DNA from: Aminobacter niigataensis
Lineage (GTDB): Bacteria > Pseudomonadota > Alphaproteobacteria > Rhizobiales > Rhizobiaceae
Assembly: GCF_014200015.1 (NCBI RefSeq)
Contig: NZ_JACHOT010000001.1
Coordinates: 1,054,001 to 1,118,000, forward strand
Direction: 5' to 3'
DNA length: 64,000 nt
Of this stretch, positions 9,020-18,277 are shown piece after piece; position 1 is the first letter of the stretch; every line of letters starts with the position of its first letter. The notes under the pieces were generated by a model. It was not told the DNA's origin and did not search any database. It saw nothing but the letters and a program-made list of their open reading frames with translations. The position numbers were made by a program, and so were the translations under genes.

Positions 9020-10483
9020 TTGAACAACCGCGCTACAGAACAGGATGAGGCAGTGGTCGGAAGGACCGGCCCCGGATCGTCGGCTCGATGGGCACTCGCC
9101 AGCCTTGCACTGTCGATGCTGCTGTCGTCGCTTGGCACCAGCATCGCCAATGTCGGCCTGCCTGTATTGGAACAGTCGTTCAACGCCTCCTTCCAGGAGG
9201 TGCAGTGGGTCGTACTGGCCTATCTGCTGGCCATCACCACCCTCGTAGTGAGCGCCGGACGGCTCGGTGACATCACAGGTCGCCGACGGCTGCTGCTGGC
9301 CGGCATCATGCTTTTCACACTGGCATCGGGCTTGTGCGCCGCGGCGCCGACACTTTGGCTTCTTGTTGTGGGACGGGCAGTGCAGGGTGCCGGAGCAGCC
9401 GTCATGCTGGCCCTCACCATGGCCATCGTCGGCGAGACGGTGCCGCAGACAAGGATCGGCAGTGCCATGGGCCTGCTCGGGACGATGTCGGCGGCCGGCA
9501 CCGCTCTCGGCCCATCGCTCGGCGGCTTGTTGATCGCCATGTTCGGCTGGCAGTCGATCTTCCTCGTCAATGTGCCGCTGGGTTTGCTGGCCTTCTGGCT
9601 CGCGCTTCGCTACCTGCCTGTTGGCACCACAAGAGCGGGGCCCGCCCGTCAGGGCTTCGACGTGACGGGGACGCTGGTGCTTGCCGCCACCCTCGGAGCC
9701 TACGCGCTGGCAATGACGATCGGGCGCGGCAATTTCGGGTACCTCAACATTCTCCTGCTCTTGGCTACGGCTTTTGGGGGAGGGCTGTTCGTCCTGGTCG
9801 AGGCCAGGACAGCATCGCCATTGATCCATTTGCAGAGGCTCCGCGATCCGGTGCTGGGTCCAAGCCTGACGATGAACGCGCTTGTCGCCACAGTGATGAT
9901 GGCGACACTCATCGTAGGGCCGTTCTACCTCTCCCGCGGGTTAGGGCTTGATGCAGCTACAGTCGGCATCGTCATGTCGATCGGGCCAGTCATTTCCATA
10001 CTGAGCGGCGTGCCCGCTGGCCGCATCGTCGATCGTTTCGGCGCGCCGCAAATCGTCATGGTCGGGCTGGTCGCGATGGCGGCGGGCGCCATGGCGCTGG
10101 CATTGCTACCTGCAATCTACGGAATCGTCGGTTACACTTTCGCCATTGCGGTGCTGACACCGGGCTACCAGTTGTTTCAGGCGGCAAACACCACATCCGT
10201 CATGACGAACGTCAAGCCTGGCGAGCGGGGCGTTCTGTCAGGGATGCTCAACCTTGCACGCAATGTCGGGCTGATCACTGGTGCATCCGTGATGGGTGCG
10301 GTGTTCGCGTTCGCCTCGAAGGCGGACATCGCTGCGGCAGGTCCGGACGCCGTGGCGACGGGCATGCAGGCGACGTTCGCCGCAGCGGCAGGCTTGATTG
10401 TCGTCTCGCTGGCCATTGCGCTTGCCGCCTATCGCCGGCTGTCGGGACCCGAATTGAACGCAGGCAAGGCGTCTCCCGAGTAA
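9020..10483 (+). CDS. MFS drug exporter, DHA2 (EmrB/QacA) type, 14 TM
   Basis: A roughly 487-residue inner-membrane proton antiporter of the 14-helix DHA2 family, shown by its length, about 14 hydrophobic segments, the first-helix motif SSLGTSIANVGLP and the loop 2-3 signature GRLGDITGRRR. A GTG at 9017 and a TTG at 9020 are both in frame. The GGAGG at 9010-9014 is only 2 bases from the GTG but 5 from the TTG, so TTG is preferred. Divergent from a LysR gene that probably regulates it. Substrate unknown. Confidence 0.85.
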   Translation: MNNRATEQDEAVVGRTGPGSSARWALASLALSMLLSSLGTSIANVGLPVLEQSFNASFQEVQWVVLAYLLAITTLVVSAGRLGDITGRRRLLLAGIMLFTLASGLCAAAPTLWLLVVGRAVQGAGAAVMLALTMAIVGETVPQTRIGSAMGLLGTMSAAGTALGPSLGGLLIAMFGWQSIFLVNVPLGLLAFWLALRYLPVGTTRAGPARQGFDVTGTLVLAATLGAYALAMTIGRGNFGYLNILLLLATAFGGGLFVLVEARTASPLIHLQRLRDPVLGPSLTMNALVATVMMATLIVGPFYLSRGLGLDAATVGIVMSIGPVISILSGVPAGRIVDRFGAPQIVMVGLVAMAAGAMALALLPAIYGIVGYTFAIAVLTPGYQLFQAANTTSVMTNVKPGERGVLSGMLNLARNVGLITGASVMGAVFAFASKADIAAAGPDAVATGMQATFAAAAGLIVVSLAIALAAYRRLSGPELNAGKASPE

Positions 10484-10932
10484 CCTTCGGGCGATGCCTT
10501 TTGCGCGCTGATAACTTGCATCGAACACGTTGACGCGGCGATGGCACGAGCCGTGTTGCGGCTCTTCTCGGCAGTCGCTGCAGCTGGCTTGGCTGGCATT
10601 GGCCGTCTCTTCCTTAAACCACCAGAACGAGCAAATCAAAGACGCTCAACAGAAGCAGCGAGTTTTGCCGAAGGGACGCCGTGGTTCCTGTATGTGCCTC
10701 CATCGGTTGCCTGGAAGAAGCGGTGTGCTCTAGTATCGCGGCGCTGGCAGCGTCTGCCCTTGTCCCTCGGCGATTTCTTGGCACGTTCCGGGCTGGCGTG
10801 CGCGTGATCTATCGTCGGCCCCGCGGGTAGGCTGGCGGAGGCCCGAAGGCAGCTGAAGATCGGTCAGGCCTGCGCGAAATCGGCCCCACTCGCGGCGACG
10901 GGCGGAGGCGACGAGACGTCAGGAGTAAGCTT
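10484..10932. other. gene-free stretch (about 450 bp)
   Basis: Only short overlapping frames occur here, none with a recognisable motif or convincing start. No insertion-sequence ends, tRNA or long inverted repeat were seen. The last bases contain the ribosome-binding site of the next gene (AGGAG at 10921-10925). Confidence 0.5.
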
Positions 10933-11622
10933 ATGGCATTGATCAACAATACCCACCGTTTTGTTTTCGTTCATATTCCGAAGTGCGCGGGAACCGCGGC
11001 AACCCTTGATCTGTCATCGCTTACTCGGGCTTGCGATATCGAATTAGGCGGCACGGAATTTGGCGAGGCGCTATTGCCCGCCTATTCCAACCGCTTTCGG
11101 GTAAGCAAGCATTCAACGGCACAGGAGCTCGCTGAGGCGATTGGAAAAGATCGGTGGCGCACCTACTTCACATTTGCTTTCGTCAGACATCCATTCGACC
11201 GCGCGGTTTCAACTTTTCGCTTTCTGAAGCGGTGGCGCGAATGGAATGGAAGCGAGATCATGGACGAGTTCCAAAACGTCAACGAATTCATCGCGCATTC
11301 CTACTGGGATGGCCCGGGCATCGACAGAATTCTGGAGCCGCAGACGACCTTTACAGCCCACGGCACATCTCATGAGGTCGACCGTACCTTCAAGATCGAG
11401 GCGTATGACGAGGCAATGCGGGAACTTTTCACCCGCGTGGGGACAGTTTGGACCGGCCCCGAAGAAGGCTTCCGAAACATCTCTCCAGAGGTCGCATCAC
11501 AAGAGGCAACACTAGCCCTTAACCCGACTTCCTGCCAAAAGATCATTTCGCGCTATCAATGTGACTTTCTTGCATTCAACTACAAGACAGATCTGGCACT
11601 CGCGGGCACTCGAGGCGGCTGA
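10933..11622 (+). CDS. sulfotransferase family 2-like protein
   Basis: A 229-residue protein with the two PAPS-binding signatures of sulfotransferases. The 5'-phosphosulfate loop is FVHIPKCAGT (about residues 12-21) and the 3'-phosphate site is FVRHPFDRAVSTFRF (about 80-94). These enzymes move sulfate from PAPS to a glycan or other hydroxyl acceptor. The start has AGGAG 7 bases upstream. It converges, 3 bases apart, on a membrane acyltransferase gene; both look less GC-rich than their neighbours, fitting an acquired surface-glycan modification pair. The acceptor is unknown. Confidence 0.75.
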   Translation: MALINNTHRFVFVHIPKCAGTAATLDLSSLTRACDIELGGTEFGEALLPAYSNRFRVSKHSTAQELAEAIGKDRWRTYFTFAFVRHPFDRAVSTFRFLKRWREWNGSEIMDEFQNVNEFIAHSYWDGPGIDRILEPQTTFTAHGTSHEVDRTFKIEAYDEAMRELFTRVGTVWTGPEEGFRNISPEVASQEATLALNPTSCQKIISRYQCDFLAFNYKTDLALAGTRGG

Positions 11623-11625
11623 ATA

Positions 11626-12813
11626 CTATTCTGCTGGCGCCGGCATTCTTCGGCGAAACCAGCTATCCAGGCACCTAGGAATGCTGTCTAGGGCCCTCAA
11701 CTTTTTCAGCCACAGACGGTCAAAAGCCGAAAGCGGGATTGCGGCAGCGAAAGACGCCACGACCGCAGCCAGGAATGCCGAGGGGGCAGCAATAGAGCCT
11801 GGTACGGACAGATAGACGAGACACCCAACATGGGCGATCATCGCGACGTGGATTACGTATAGAGCGAACGAAATCCTTCCCAGCCAGGCAAAGAAGCCGG
11901 AGCTCATTGCGCGAATGAATGGCTCGCAAGCAGCAAACGCCAACACCAAAGCCGTGGCCGCGGCGATCCAGAGATAGGGTCCAACGGTTCCACCCATCTT
12001 GACGAGAGGCCCAGGGCCAAGCCACCCGGATGGATGAAAACCAAGAGCAACTACCGCGAACGCAACGAGAGCAACACCAACGGAGGTTGGCAAAACCACC
12101 GGCCTTCTTGCCAATACGTAACTGAGTGATGCTCCGATGACGAACGCGCCGATATATGGGGACCAAAAGAATGCTAAGGCCGATGCGATCATCATTGCTG
12201 CAGCGGCTGTCGCCCCCGCCCGAACTTTTGCCAGTAGCAGCGCAAATGCAAAGACAATGAAACTGCCCACGAACTCCCACCACATAGTCCAGAGGCTGGT
12301 GTTGTAGTAAGAATCCCCTCTAACGAATGTCAGCAGAGCTCCCTGCATGAAGGCATCCACGAAACTCAGCTCAAGTCTACCCTGCATGCCGCCGAAAGCC
12401 GCGCCGTAGAGCCACGCTGATCCGGAAATCTCCGCCACTAGAATCGTGCGATCCGGCAAGGTAATCAGTAGCGTTACAGACGTAATCGTGGACACCAGGA
12501 CCAGACCCATGAGCCTAGGCCACCGCTTTATGGCTGAAGCTAAGAGAACGCTGGCGTCACCTGTCAGGAAATACCGCCTCGACAGGACAAAGCCCGACAG
12601 AACGAAGAAGATGAGAACCGCGGCCGCGCCATTGAAAAGTATGAGCCATGGGCCAGCGTAAACCTGAAATGCCGATGGCGTCATTCCGTTGTACAACGAA
12701 GCGACGAATTGCGGATAGAAAGCCAAGGTGCAGTGGGTGATCACGACAACGCAGGCCGCAATCCCTCGCAACGACTCCAGTGCCACTAGCTTGTTCGAGT
12801 GACTTGCCCCCAT
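11626..12813 (-). CDS. membrane acyltransferase, acyltransferase-3 family
   Basis: A 395-residue integral membrane protein with about 10 hydrophobic helices. Its N-terminal signature of the acyltransferase-3 family (LESLRGIAACVVVITHC, with the conserved Arg and His) marks it as an O-acyltransferase of the OafA/NodX type, which typically acetylates polysaccharide or lipooligosaccharide. No periplasmic SGNH domain follows. Ribosome-binding site weak. Base composition is lower in GC than the housekeeping block. The target glycan cannot be named. Confidence 0.8.
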   Translation of the reverse strand: MGASHSNKLVALESLRGIAACVVVITHCTLAFYPQFVASLYNGMTPSAFQVYAGPWLILFNGAAAVLIFFVLSGFVLSRRYFLTGDASVLLASAIKRWPRLMGLVLVSTITSVTLLITLPDRTILVAEISGSAWLYGAAFGGMQGRLELSFVDAFMQGALLTFVRGDSYYNTSLWTMWWEFVGSFIVFAFALLLAKVRAGATAAAAMMIASALAFFWSPYIGAFVIGASLSYVLARRPVVLPTSVGVALVAFAVVALGFHPSGWLGPGPLVKMGGTVGPYLWIAAATALVLAFAACEPFIRAMSSGFFAWLGRISFALYVIHVAMIAHVGCLVYLSVPGSIAAPSAFLAAVVASFAAAIPLSAFDRLWLKKLRALDSIPRCLDSWFRRRMPAPAE

Positions 12814-12906
12814 GCCGAGGCTGTATCATCGTTCGTTTCTCCGCAAAAGTCTGCCTGAGGAATTATGCGCGGTTCGTCCGGTCTTTCTCCGGCTTCTTCC
12901 CAGCCG

Positions 12907-13106
12907 CGCATCCGCTTGGACGAGTTGGACCCATGCCTCGCAGATGCTGGCGGTCGATGTCCAACCGAAGGTTACCAGCGAACGGCTTGCATGCCTCGAT
13001 CAGCATGACGCTCGGTCTCTACAGCCATGTGATACGGGGCATGCAAGCGGATGCCTCAGAACAGGTTGACGCCGCGATCAGGAGCGCGGTAAAGGCGAAG
13101 CCGTAA
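12907..13106 (+). pseudogene. remnant of a tyrosine recombinase (phage-type integrase), C-terminal end, frameshifted
   Basis: Three short pieces in three frames line up with the C-terminus of tyrosine integrases: IRLDEL at 12910-12927, THASQMLAVDVQPKVTSERL at 12929-12988, and HASISMTLGLYSHVIRGMQ from 12990, running to a stop near 13106. At the first junction the Arg-His of the HDLRHTH box is missing; at the second a Gly codon is reduced to one base. The gene is therefore dead. Its tail ends about 80 bases before tRNA-Ser. Confidence 0.75.
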
Positions 13107-13184
13107 GGCTCTCGGTAGCAAATGGTAGCAAGGACCTGATCTGAGGTCGCCAGCAATCCAAAAAAGCTAGCGTTTTCCAGCCTT

Positions 13185-13274
13185 GGAGGGATGGCCGAGC
13201 GGTTTAAGGCACCGGTCTTGAAAACCGGCGTGGGCGCGAGTTCACCGTGGGTTCGAATCCCACTCCCTCCGCCA
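13185..13274 (+). tRNA. tRNA-Ser (anticodon UGA)
   Basis: A 90-base class II tRNA. The acceptor stem GGAGGGA pairs with TCCCTCC, followed by discriminator G and an encoded CCA. The anticodon stem CCGGT/ACCGG holds the loop CTTGAAA with anticodon TGA at 13219-13221. A long variable arm and the GGTTCGAATCC T-arm are present. It reads serine UCA-type codons. An integrase remnant lies just upstream. Confidence 0.97.
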
Positions 13275-13308
13275 CATCGGTGGCCACGCTAGAGAGCGAC
13301 CAGTACCG

Positions 13309-13791
13309 CTATTCCAACATGACGATGGCTTCGACCTCGAAGAGCATGGGGTCGATGGCAAGCTTGGGGACGGGAACCAGGGTCTGCGCCGGCAGTGTCT
13401 CGCCGAACATATCCTTGACGTTCCTGGTCAGCACCTCGAGCTTGGACATGTCGTGATCGACCACGAAGACCGTGAGCTTGGCAACCTGATCCGGCCTGGC
13501 ACCGAGGGCATCGATGGCACTGCGCAAATTCGCGTAGGCCTGCTTCACCTGGACAGCGAAGTCGGGCGACAAGGCTCCCCTGCTGTCCTGGCCGCCCTGT
13601 CCTGAGATGTAAGCCATCTTGGCTCCGCCCGGCACGATCACCGCCGTGCTGTAGCCGTTTGGCGACGGGTCGTAGAGATTTCTTGGATTGACGATGGACA
13701 GCTTGAACTCATTCGCTGTCGTGGCGGTGGGAACTCCTGCGGGCATGATAATTGGGCCTCCGATAAGCAGATGCTTGATTGTTCGTGACAT
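13309..13791 (-). CDS. RidA/YjgF-family protein
   Basis: A 160-residue protein. The C-terminal 120 residues are a YjgF/RidA domain: SGQGGQDSRG, a QVKQAYANLRSAIDALGA helix and a V.VPKLAIDPMLFEVEAI ending. Family members form trimers; true RidA deaminates reactive enamine/imine intermediates, while other subgroups have unclear roles. The start at 13791 (MSRTIKHLL) is chosen over an upstream in-frame ATG on family length; its ribosome-binding site is weak. Divergent from a TetR gene with operator-like repeats between them. Confidence 0.75.
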   Translation of the reverse strand: MSRTIKHLLIGGPIIMPAGVPTATTANEFKLSIVNPRNLYDPSPNGYSTAVIVPGGAKMAYISGQGGQDSRGALSPDFAVQVKQAYANLRSAIDALGARPDQVAKLTVFVVDHDMSKLEVLTRNVKDMFGETLPAQTLVPVPKLAIDPMLFEVEAIVMLE

Positions 13792-13873
13792 GGTTCTTTT
13801 CTCTTGGCTCTGCTGGCTGCGGGCAACGTACCTGCGCAGCCGGCATGATCGAACTTTCGTCGTCGCCATGGGA

Positions 13874-13920
13874 TGACTCGTACACTGTGCGATTCATCGT
13901 GTGGTACAACGTACGAGTCA
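13874..13920. promoter_or_regulatory. two operator-like sites in the ridA/tetR divergent promoter
   Basis: Two 13-base imperfect palindromes, CGTACACTGTGCG (13879-13891) and GGTACAACGTACG (13903-13915), share the pattern SGTACAMYGTRCG with centres 24 bases apart. They sit inside a larger perfect inverted repeat, TGACTCGTAC (13874-13883) and GTACGAGTCA (13911-13920). The likely binder is the TetR protein encoded at 13987. Confidence 0.6.
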
Positions 13921-13986
13921 ACCACTCAGGATCGACATTCCTGACGTCGCCTGCCAAAATTGCGGTTCCGACAGTGAGGAATACGA

Positions 13987-14685
13987 ATGGCAGCCAAGCG
14001 TAGCGGCGCCCAGAGCAAACGGTCTCAACGGCCAAGCGCGGGACTCCAGCCCGCGCAGGAGCCACACAGCGAACCGCCCCTCTCCAGAGAACGGATCGTG
14101 GCCACCGCTGTAGAACTGCTGGACGCGGAAGGAATCGGCGGATTGTCGATGCGTCGGCTGGCTGATCGCCTCGGCTCGGGCGCGATGAGCCTGTATTGGC
14201 ACGTCGACAACAAAGAGAAGGTCTTCGATCTGGCGCTCGACTCGGTGCTCGAATATCGCGAACCGCCGCAAACCGGAGAGCCTCGAAACTGGCGCGGCGA
14301 AGTCGTCCACATGCTCGAAGACTGGCGCGCCAGCATGCTGCGCCATCCCTGGTCGGCATCGCTGTTGCCGCGCCGGGCGCTCGGCCCGAACATCCTTGGT
14401 CGCCTGGAACTGCTGAGCAAGATCTTGTCCCGAGCCGGCGTAGCGGATGCAGATTTGAACGTCGCGATATGGTCGCTCTGGAACTATGTGATGGGCGCCA
14501 CCGTCACCCGGGCGAGCTTCGAGCTCTCGGATGATGACAGGGCCGTCGCGCAGCAGCGCCTTACACGCCTCAGCGAAAGCTACCCGACAATAGAACGTTC
14601 CCGTCTGCTGTTGGACAGTGATTGGGATGGCGCCTTCAGCAGAGGCCTCGACTTCATGCTTGACGGCTTCGCCGCGAGACAATGA
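13987..14685 (+). CDS. TetR-family transcriptional regulator
   Basis: A 232-residue regulator. The TetR helix-turn-helix lies at about 35-80 (IVATAVELLDAEGIGGLSMRRLADRL, then GAMSLYWHVDNKEKV), and the C-terminus resembles the ligand-binding half of tetracycline-repressor-like members. About 30 hydrophilic residues precede the DNA-binding domain. It is transcribed away from the RidA-family gene and probably represses it and itself through the repeats between them. Confidence 0.85.
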   Translation: MAAKRSGAQSKRSQRPSAGLQPAQEPHSEPPLSRERIVATAVELLDAEGIGGLSMRRLADRLGSGAMSLYWHVDNKEKVFDLALDSVLEYREPPQTGEPRNWRGEVVHMLEDWRASMLRHPWSASLLPRRALGPNILGRLELLSKILSRAGVADADLNVAIWSLWNYVMGATVTRASFELSDDDRAVAQQRLTRLSESYPTIERSRLLLDSDWDGAFSRGLDFMLDGFAARQ

Positions 14686-14914
14686 ACATTCTTCATCTCT
14701 CCGACGAGACAGTGTCCTTCAAGCCAACAGGCTCGCCACAATAACGCCGCAATCTCGCCCGTTTCGAACCACAGTCGATTAATACGCTGGCAAGAATTAC
14801 CTGCGCACAAGTGGACGGGGATAACGTGCGCGAACTGTTTTTACATTTTTAGCGCAGCGGTGTTGCGATTCGACGAGCGGCGCTCGCTTGGTACTGGCAG
14901 GGGACCTGAGTAAA

Positions 14915-16210
14915 ATGCAGAATTCGACGCGCACGCGTCTTGGTCGCGCAACCGCGATCAGCATTCTCGCGGCGACCGCTGTCTTCATTGCCGGCTGCGC
15001 ATCGCAGCAGCCCAAGTCCGTGGCCAGCAAGAAGCGTTCGAAAGAATATTTCGCCGAATCCGAGTACGGCGTCAAAGCGAGCCCACGCGTCACGACCAAG
15101 TTGTCGGGCCTGCAGCGCGGCGGCGGCCGCGACCAGACCGGCAAGCCCTACAAGGTACGGGGCAAGTGGTATTATCCCAAGGAAGACAAGGACTACGCCG
15201 CCGTTGGTGCCGCCTCGTGGTATGGCGACGCGTTCCACGGCCGGCTGACCGCCAATGGCGAAGTCTACGACATGACGAATTTGACGGCGGCGCATCCGAC
15301 GATGCCACTGCCGAGCTATGCCCGCGTCACCAACTCCAAGAACGGCAGTTCGGTGATCGTGCGCGTCAATGACCGGGGCCCGTATTCCAATGGCCGCGTC
15401 ATCGACCTTTCCAAGCGTGCGGCAGAGATGCTCGATTACGCCCACAGCGGCACGGCCAATGTGAAGGTCGAGTATGTCGGCCGGGCACCGCTCGACGGAC
15501 AGGACGACCAGTATCTGCTCGCCTCCTACCGTCCGGGCAAAGGCATGGGCGATCCGATCAATGACGGCCTGCCGACCGGCGTGATGATTGCCATGAACGG
15601 CCCGACGCCAAGCGCGGCCGTGGGGCAGGCGACTGCCTTCCCTGGCGCCATGACGGATGCAGCACCCGCGGTGACCCTTGCCAGTGCGTCTGGCAACACG
15701 CTCGCTGCGCAAGCGGCACAATTCGACCAGCCGGTCATGACGGCACAGGGGCAGGGCATCATCGATGTGGTGCTTCCCGATTTCGGGCCGATCGCTCCCG
15801 AGCGTCCAGATGCGACGATGCCGATTCCGCAGACCCGCATGGCAATCGCCACCACGGGTTATGCCAGCGAGCGCGTCGGCGGTGCGGCAAAAGCCTTCGA
15901 CGCACTCGAAGGCAAGGCCATGTCCTCAAGCGACATCGTCGATTCCTGGAAGCGCCTCAATCCTGGCCCACGTGCCGAACAGGACTCGGAAACCTACGTT
16001 GCCGCCGGAACTTTCGAAAATGGCGAGGAAGCACGCCGCGTTGCCAAGGCGCTGTCGGCCTATGGTCGCACCTTGGTCGAACAATCCGATTTCGAAGGCA
16101 AGACCTGGTATTCGGTCGACCTCTATCCGGATGGCAAGACATCGCTCGACGCAGCGCTCAAGGCGGCCTGGTCGCATGGTGCGCCCGACGCGTTCGCCGT
16201 CCACGATTGA
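14915..16210 (+). CDS. rlpA: RlpA: septal/cell-pole lipoprotein with DPBB and SPOR domains
   Basis: A 431-residue outer-membrane lipoprotein. The signal peptide ends in the lipobox IAGC with Cys28. The double-psi beta-barrel domain (about 90-190) has the family motif ASWYGDAFHGRLTANGE and a VNDRGPYSNGRVIDLS segment. A C-terminal SPOR domain (about 360-430) binds denuded peptidoglycan. RlpA is a lytic transglycosylase in Pseudomonas; activity here is not shown. The ATG at 14915 is chosen over an upstream TTG because AGGGGA precedes it and the signal peptide starts there. The 202 bases before it hold no gene. Confidence 0.9.
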   Translation: MQNSTRTRLGRATAISILAATAVFIAGCASQQPKSVASKKRSKEYFAESEYGVKASPRVTTKLSGLQRGGGRDQTGKPYKVRGKWYYPKEDKDYAAVGAASWYGDAFHGRLTANGEVYDMTNLTAAHPTMPLPSYARVTNSKNGSSVIVRVNDRGPYSNGRVIDLSKRAAEMLDYAHSGTANVKVEYVGRAPLDGQDDQYLLASYRPGKGMGDPINDGLPTGVMIAMNGPTPSAAVGQATAFPGAMTDAAPAVTLASASGNTLAAQAAQFDQPVMTAQGQGIIDVVLPDFGPIAPERPDATMPIPQTRMAIATTGYASERVGGAAKAFDALEGKAMSSSDIVDSWKRLNPGPRAEQDSETYVAAGTFENGEEARRVAKALSAYGRTLVEQSDFEGKTWYSVDLYPDGKTSLDAALKAAWSHGAPDAFAVHD

Positions 16211-16331
16211 CCGGATCTTCGGTGCGAGGAACTGTGGCTATCTGCCCGGCCACGGTTGATCCCATCGATTGAAGACTGATAGGTTCAAGGCGCTCGACCG
16301 GAATACGGGGCCGAACGGGGCAGTATCTTTC

Positions 16332-17498
16332 ATGACCTTCAGACTATCCGCGCCGCTCACCTTGATGATCGGCCTTCTTGCGGCGCTTGCCTTCATCGGT
16401 AAGGCCCAGGCGCAGCTGTTCGAGACCAAGGCCGCGCAGGCCTACATGATCGATGCCGAAACCGGCACGGTGCTGTTCTCGAAAGAGCCGGACAAGCCGA
16501 TGGCGCCGGCCTCGCTGGCCAAGCTGATGACGATGGAGGTGGTGTTCAACGCCCTCAAGACCGGCCGCTACAAGCTCGACGACACATTTGCCGTCAGCGA
16601 GAACGCCTGGCGAACCGGCGGTGCGGCATCGCGGGCCTCGACCATGTTTGCCGCCGTCAGGTCGCAGATCCGCATCGAGGACCTGATCCAGGGCGTGACG
16701 GTGCAGCTCGCCAATGACGGCTGCATCATCCTGGCTGAAGGCATGGCTGGCTCAGAGGCCAATTTCGCCCTGCAAATGACGGAGCGTGCCCGCGAGATCG
16801 GCTTGGCGAAATCGACATTCGTCAATTCGACCGGCCTGCCGATGCCGGGCCAGACCACCAGCGTACGCGAGTTGGCGCAACTCGGCCTGCACATCTGGCG
16901 CACCTATCCGGAATACTACCGTTACTACGGCCTGCCGGAATTCACCTGGAACAAGATCCTGCAGCGCAACCGCAACCCGCTGATCGCGATGGACATCGGC
17001 GCCGACGGCCTGGCCGCCGGCTTCACCGAAGGCGAGGGGTTCGCCATCGTAGGCTCGGTCAACCGCGAGGGACGGCGGCTGTTTGCGGCCCTTGGCGGGC
17101 TCGCCAGCGACCGCGAGCGCTCGGAAGAAGCACGCAAGCTGCTTGATTGGGGCATGCGCGCCTTCGAGAAAAGCGAGATATTCGCGGCCAACGAAACCGT
17201 CGGCGAAGCCCAGGTGTTCGGTGGCGTGAAATCGCATGTGAAGCTGGTGGCACAGAAGCCGATCTCGCTGTTCCTGCCGATCACCAATCGCGAGCGGCTT
17301 GTCGCCCGCATCGTCTACAACGGCCCCGTCGCGGCACCGGTGGCGCAGGGGACGCCCATCGGCGCGCTCAAGGTCTGGATCGGCGACACGCTGAGCCAGG
17401 AGACGCCGCTATATGCCGCCGAATCCGTCGAGGTCGGCTCGCTGCAGAGCCGCGCCCTGGACGCGGTCAAGGAACTTGCCATCGGCTGGCTGCGATAG
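16332..17498 (+). CDS. D-Ala-D-Ala carboxypeptidase (DacF/PBP5-type) homologue with degenerate active site
   Basis: A 388-residue periplasmic protein. It has a signal peptide (1-27), a peptidase S11 domain, a PBP5-type C-terminal beta domain and an amphipathic end. The S11 nucleophile motif SxxK is intact (S61-LA-K64). However, the SxN motif reads LAN (126-128) and KTG reads AAG (228-230), although the sequence around both is otherwise typical. Family members trim pentapeptides in peptidoglycan; this copy may be catalytically weak or dead and structural instead. ATG 16332 is chosen over a TTG at 16269 since the signal peptide begins there. It sits between rlpA and tmk. Confidence 0.85.
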   Translation: MTFRLSAPLTLMIGLLAALAFIGKAQAQLFETKAAQAYMIDAETGTVLFSKEPDKPMAPASLAKLMTMEVVFNALKTGRYKLDDTFAVSENAWRTGGAASRASTMFAAVRSQIRIEDLIQGVTVQLANDGCIILAEGMAGSEANFALQMTERAREIGLAKSTFVNSTGLPMPGQTTSVRELAQLGLHIWRTYPEYYRYYGLPEFTWNKILQRNRNPLIAMDIGADGLAAGFTEGEGFAIVGSVNREGRRLFAALGGLASDRERSEEARKLLDWGMRAFEKSEIFAANETVGEAQVFGGVKSHVKLVAQKPISLFLPITNRERLVARIVYNGPVAAPVAQGTPIGALKVWIGDTLSQETPLYAAESVEVGSLQSRALDAVKELAIGWLR

Positions 17499-17605
17499 TC
17501 GGGTGGACCTTTGCCACTCTCGACGCTAGAGCTTCGACACCTACATATGCCGTGAGGCCGTTCGTTCGGTTGAACTTGCGATACGGCGAACAGAAAGGCT
17601 TTGGA

Positions 17606-18277
17606 GTGGCGCGCGGCTTCTTCATCACATTCGAAGGCGGCGAGGGCGCGGGCAAGTCGACGCAGATCGAGCGCCTGGCCACCAAGCTGCGCGACAAGCG
17701 CTACGACATCATCGTCACGCGGGAACCCGGCGGCTCGCCAGGTGCGGAGGCGGTGCGACACGTGCTGCTGTCGGGTGCAGCCGAGCCCTTCGGGCCGGAG
17801 ATGGAGGCGTTGCTGTTTGCAGCAGCCCGTTCCGACCATGTCGAGCAGGTGATCCGTCCGGCGGTCGAGCGCGGCGCCATCGTGCTCTGCGATCGCTTTC
17901 TCGATTCCTCGCGCGTCTACCAGGGCGTGACCGGCAACCTCGACCCAGACTTCATGACGGCCGTCGAGCGCGTTGCGATCAACGGCATGATGCCTGACAT
18001 GACGCTCATCCTCGACCTCGACCCGGTGGAAGGGCTGCGGCGGGCCACTGCGCGGCGCGGCCAGGATGTCGCCGACCGCTTCGAGAAGGAGACGGTCGAC
18101 ATCCACCAGCGCCGGCGCAACGCCTATCTGGCGATCGCCGAGAACGAACCGGACCGCTGCGTGGTGATCGATGCCGCGAAGGACCAGGAAGAGGTCGAAC
18201 ACGCGATCACCGATGCGGTGTTTGCAGCGCTCGAGGCGCGTGCATCGGCCGGCAGCCGGGCGAGGGCGGACGCCTGA
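17606..18277 (+). CDS. tmk: thymidylate kinase
   Basis: A 223-residue enzyme that phosphorylates dTMP to dTDP. It has a P-loop [11 protein letters not shown] (about 8-18), the TREPGG motif that binds dTMP, a CDRF(LDSS) DRX-type motif, and an Arg-containing lid region ([11 protein letters not shown]). The GTG start at 17606 follows GAAAGG by about 7 bases; the frame stays open far upstream inside the previous gene. The stop overlaps the holB start (TGATG), so the two are translationally coupled. Confidence 0.95.
   Translation: MARGFFITFEGGEGAGKSTQIERLATKLRDKRYDIIVTREPGGSPGAEAVRHVLLSGAAEPFGPEMEALLFAAARSDHVEQVIRPAVERGAIVLCDRFLDSSRVYQGVTGNLDPDFMTAVERVAINGMMPDMTLILDLDPVEGLRRATARRGQDVADRFEKETVDIHQRRRNAYLAIAENEPDRCVVIDAAKDQEEVEHAITDAVFAALEARASAGSRARADA

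Noticed and set aside
10530-10807. Short plus-strand frames of 67 and 88 residues after the MFS gene
   Set aside because: No ribosome-binding site, overlapping in two frames, and no motif.
12780-13106. 108-residue frame read as a complete small protein
   Set aside because: Only its end matches anything: an integrase tail that continues in other frames upstream, so it is a pseudogene fragment.
17147-17605. N-terminal extension of thymidylate kinase to 376 residues
   Set aside because: It overlaps the upstream gene in another frame; a GTG with a proper ribosome-binding site starts the normal-length enzyme.
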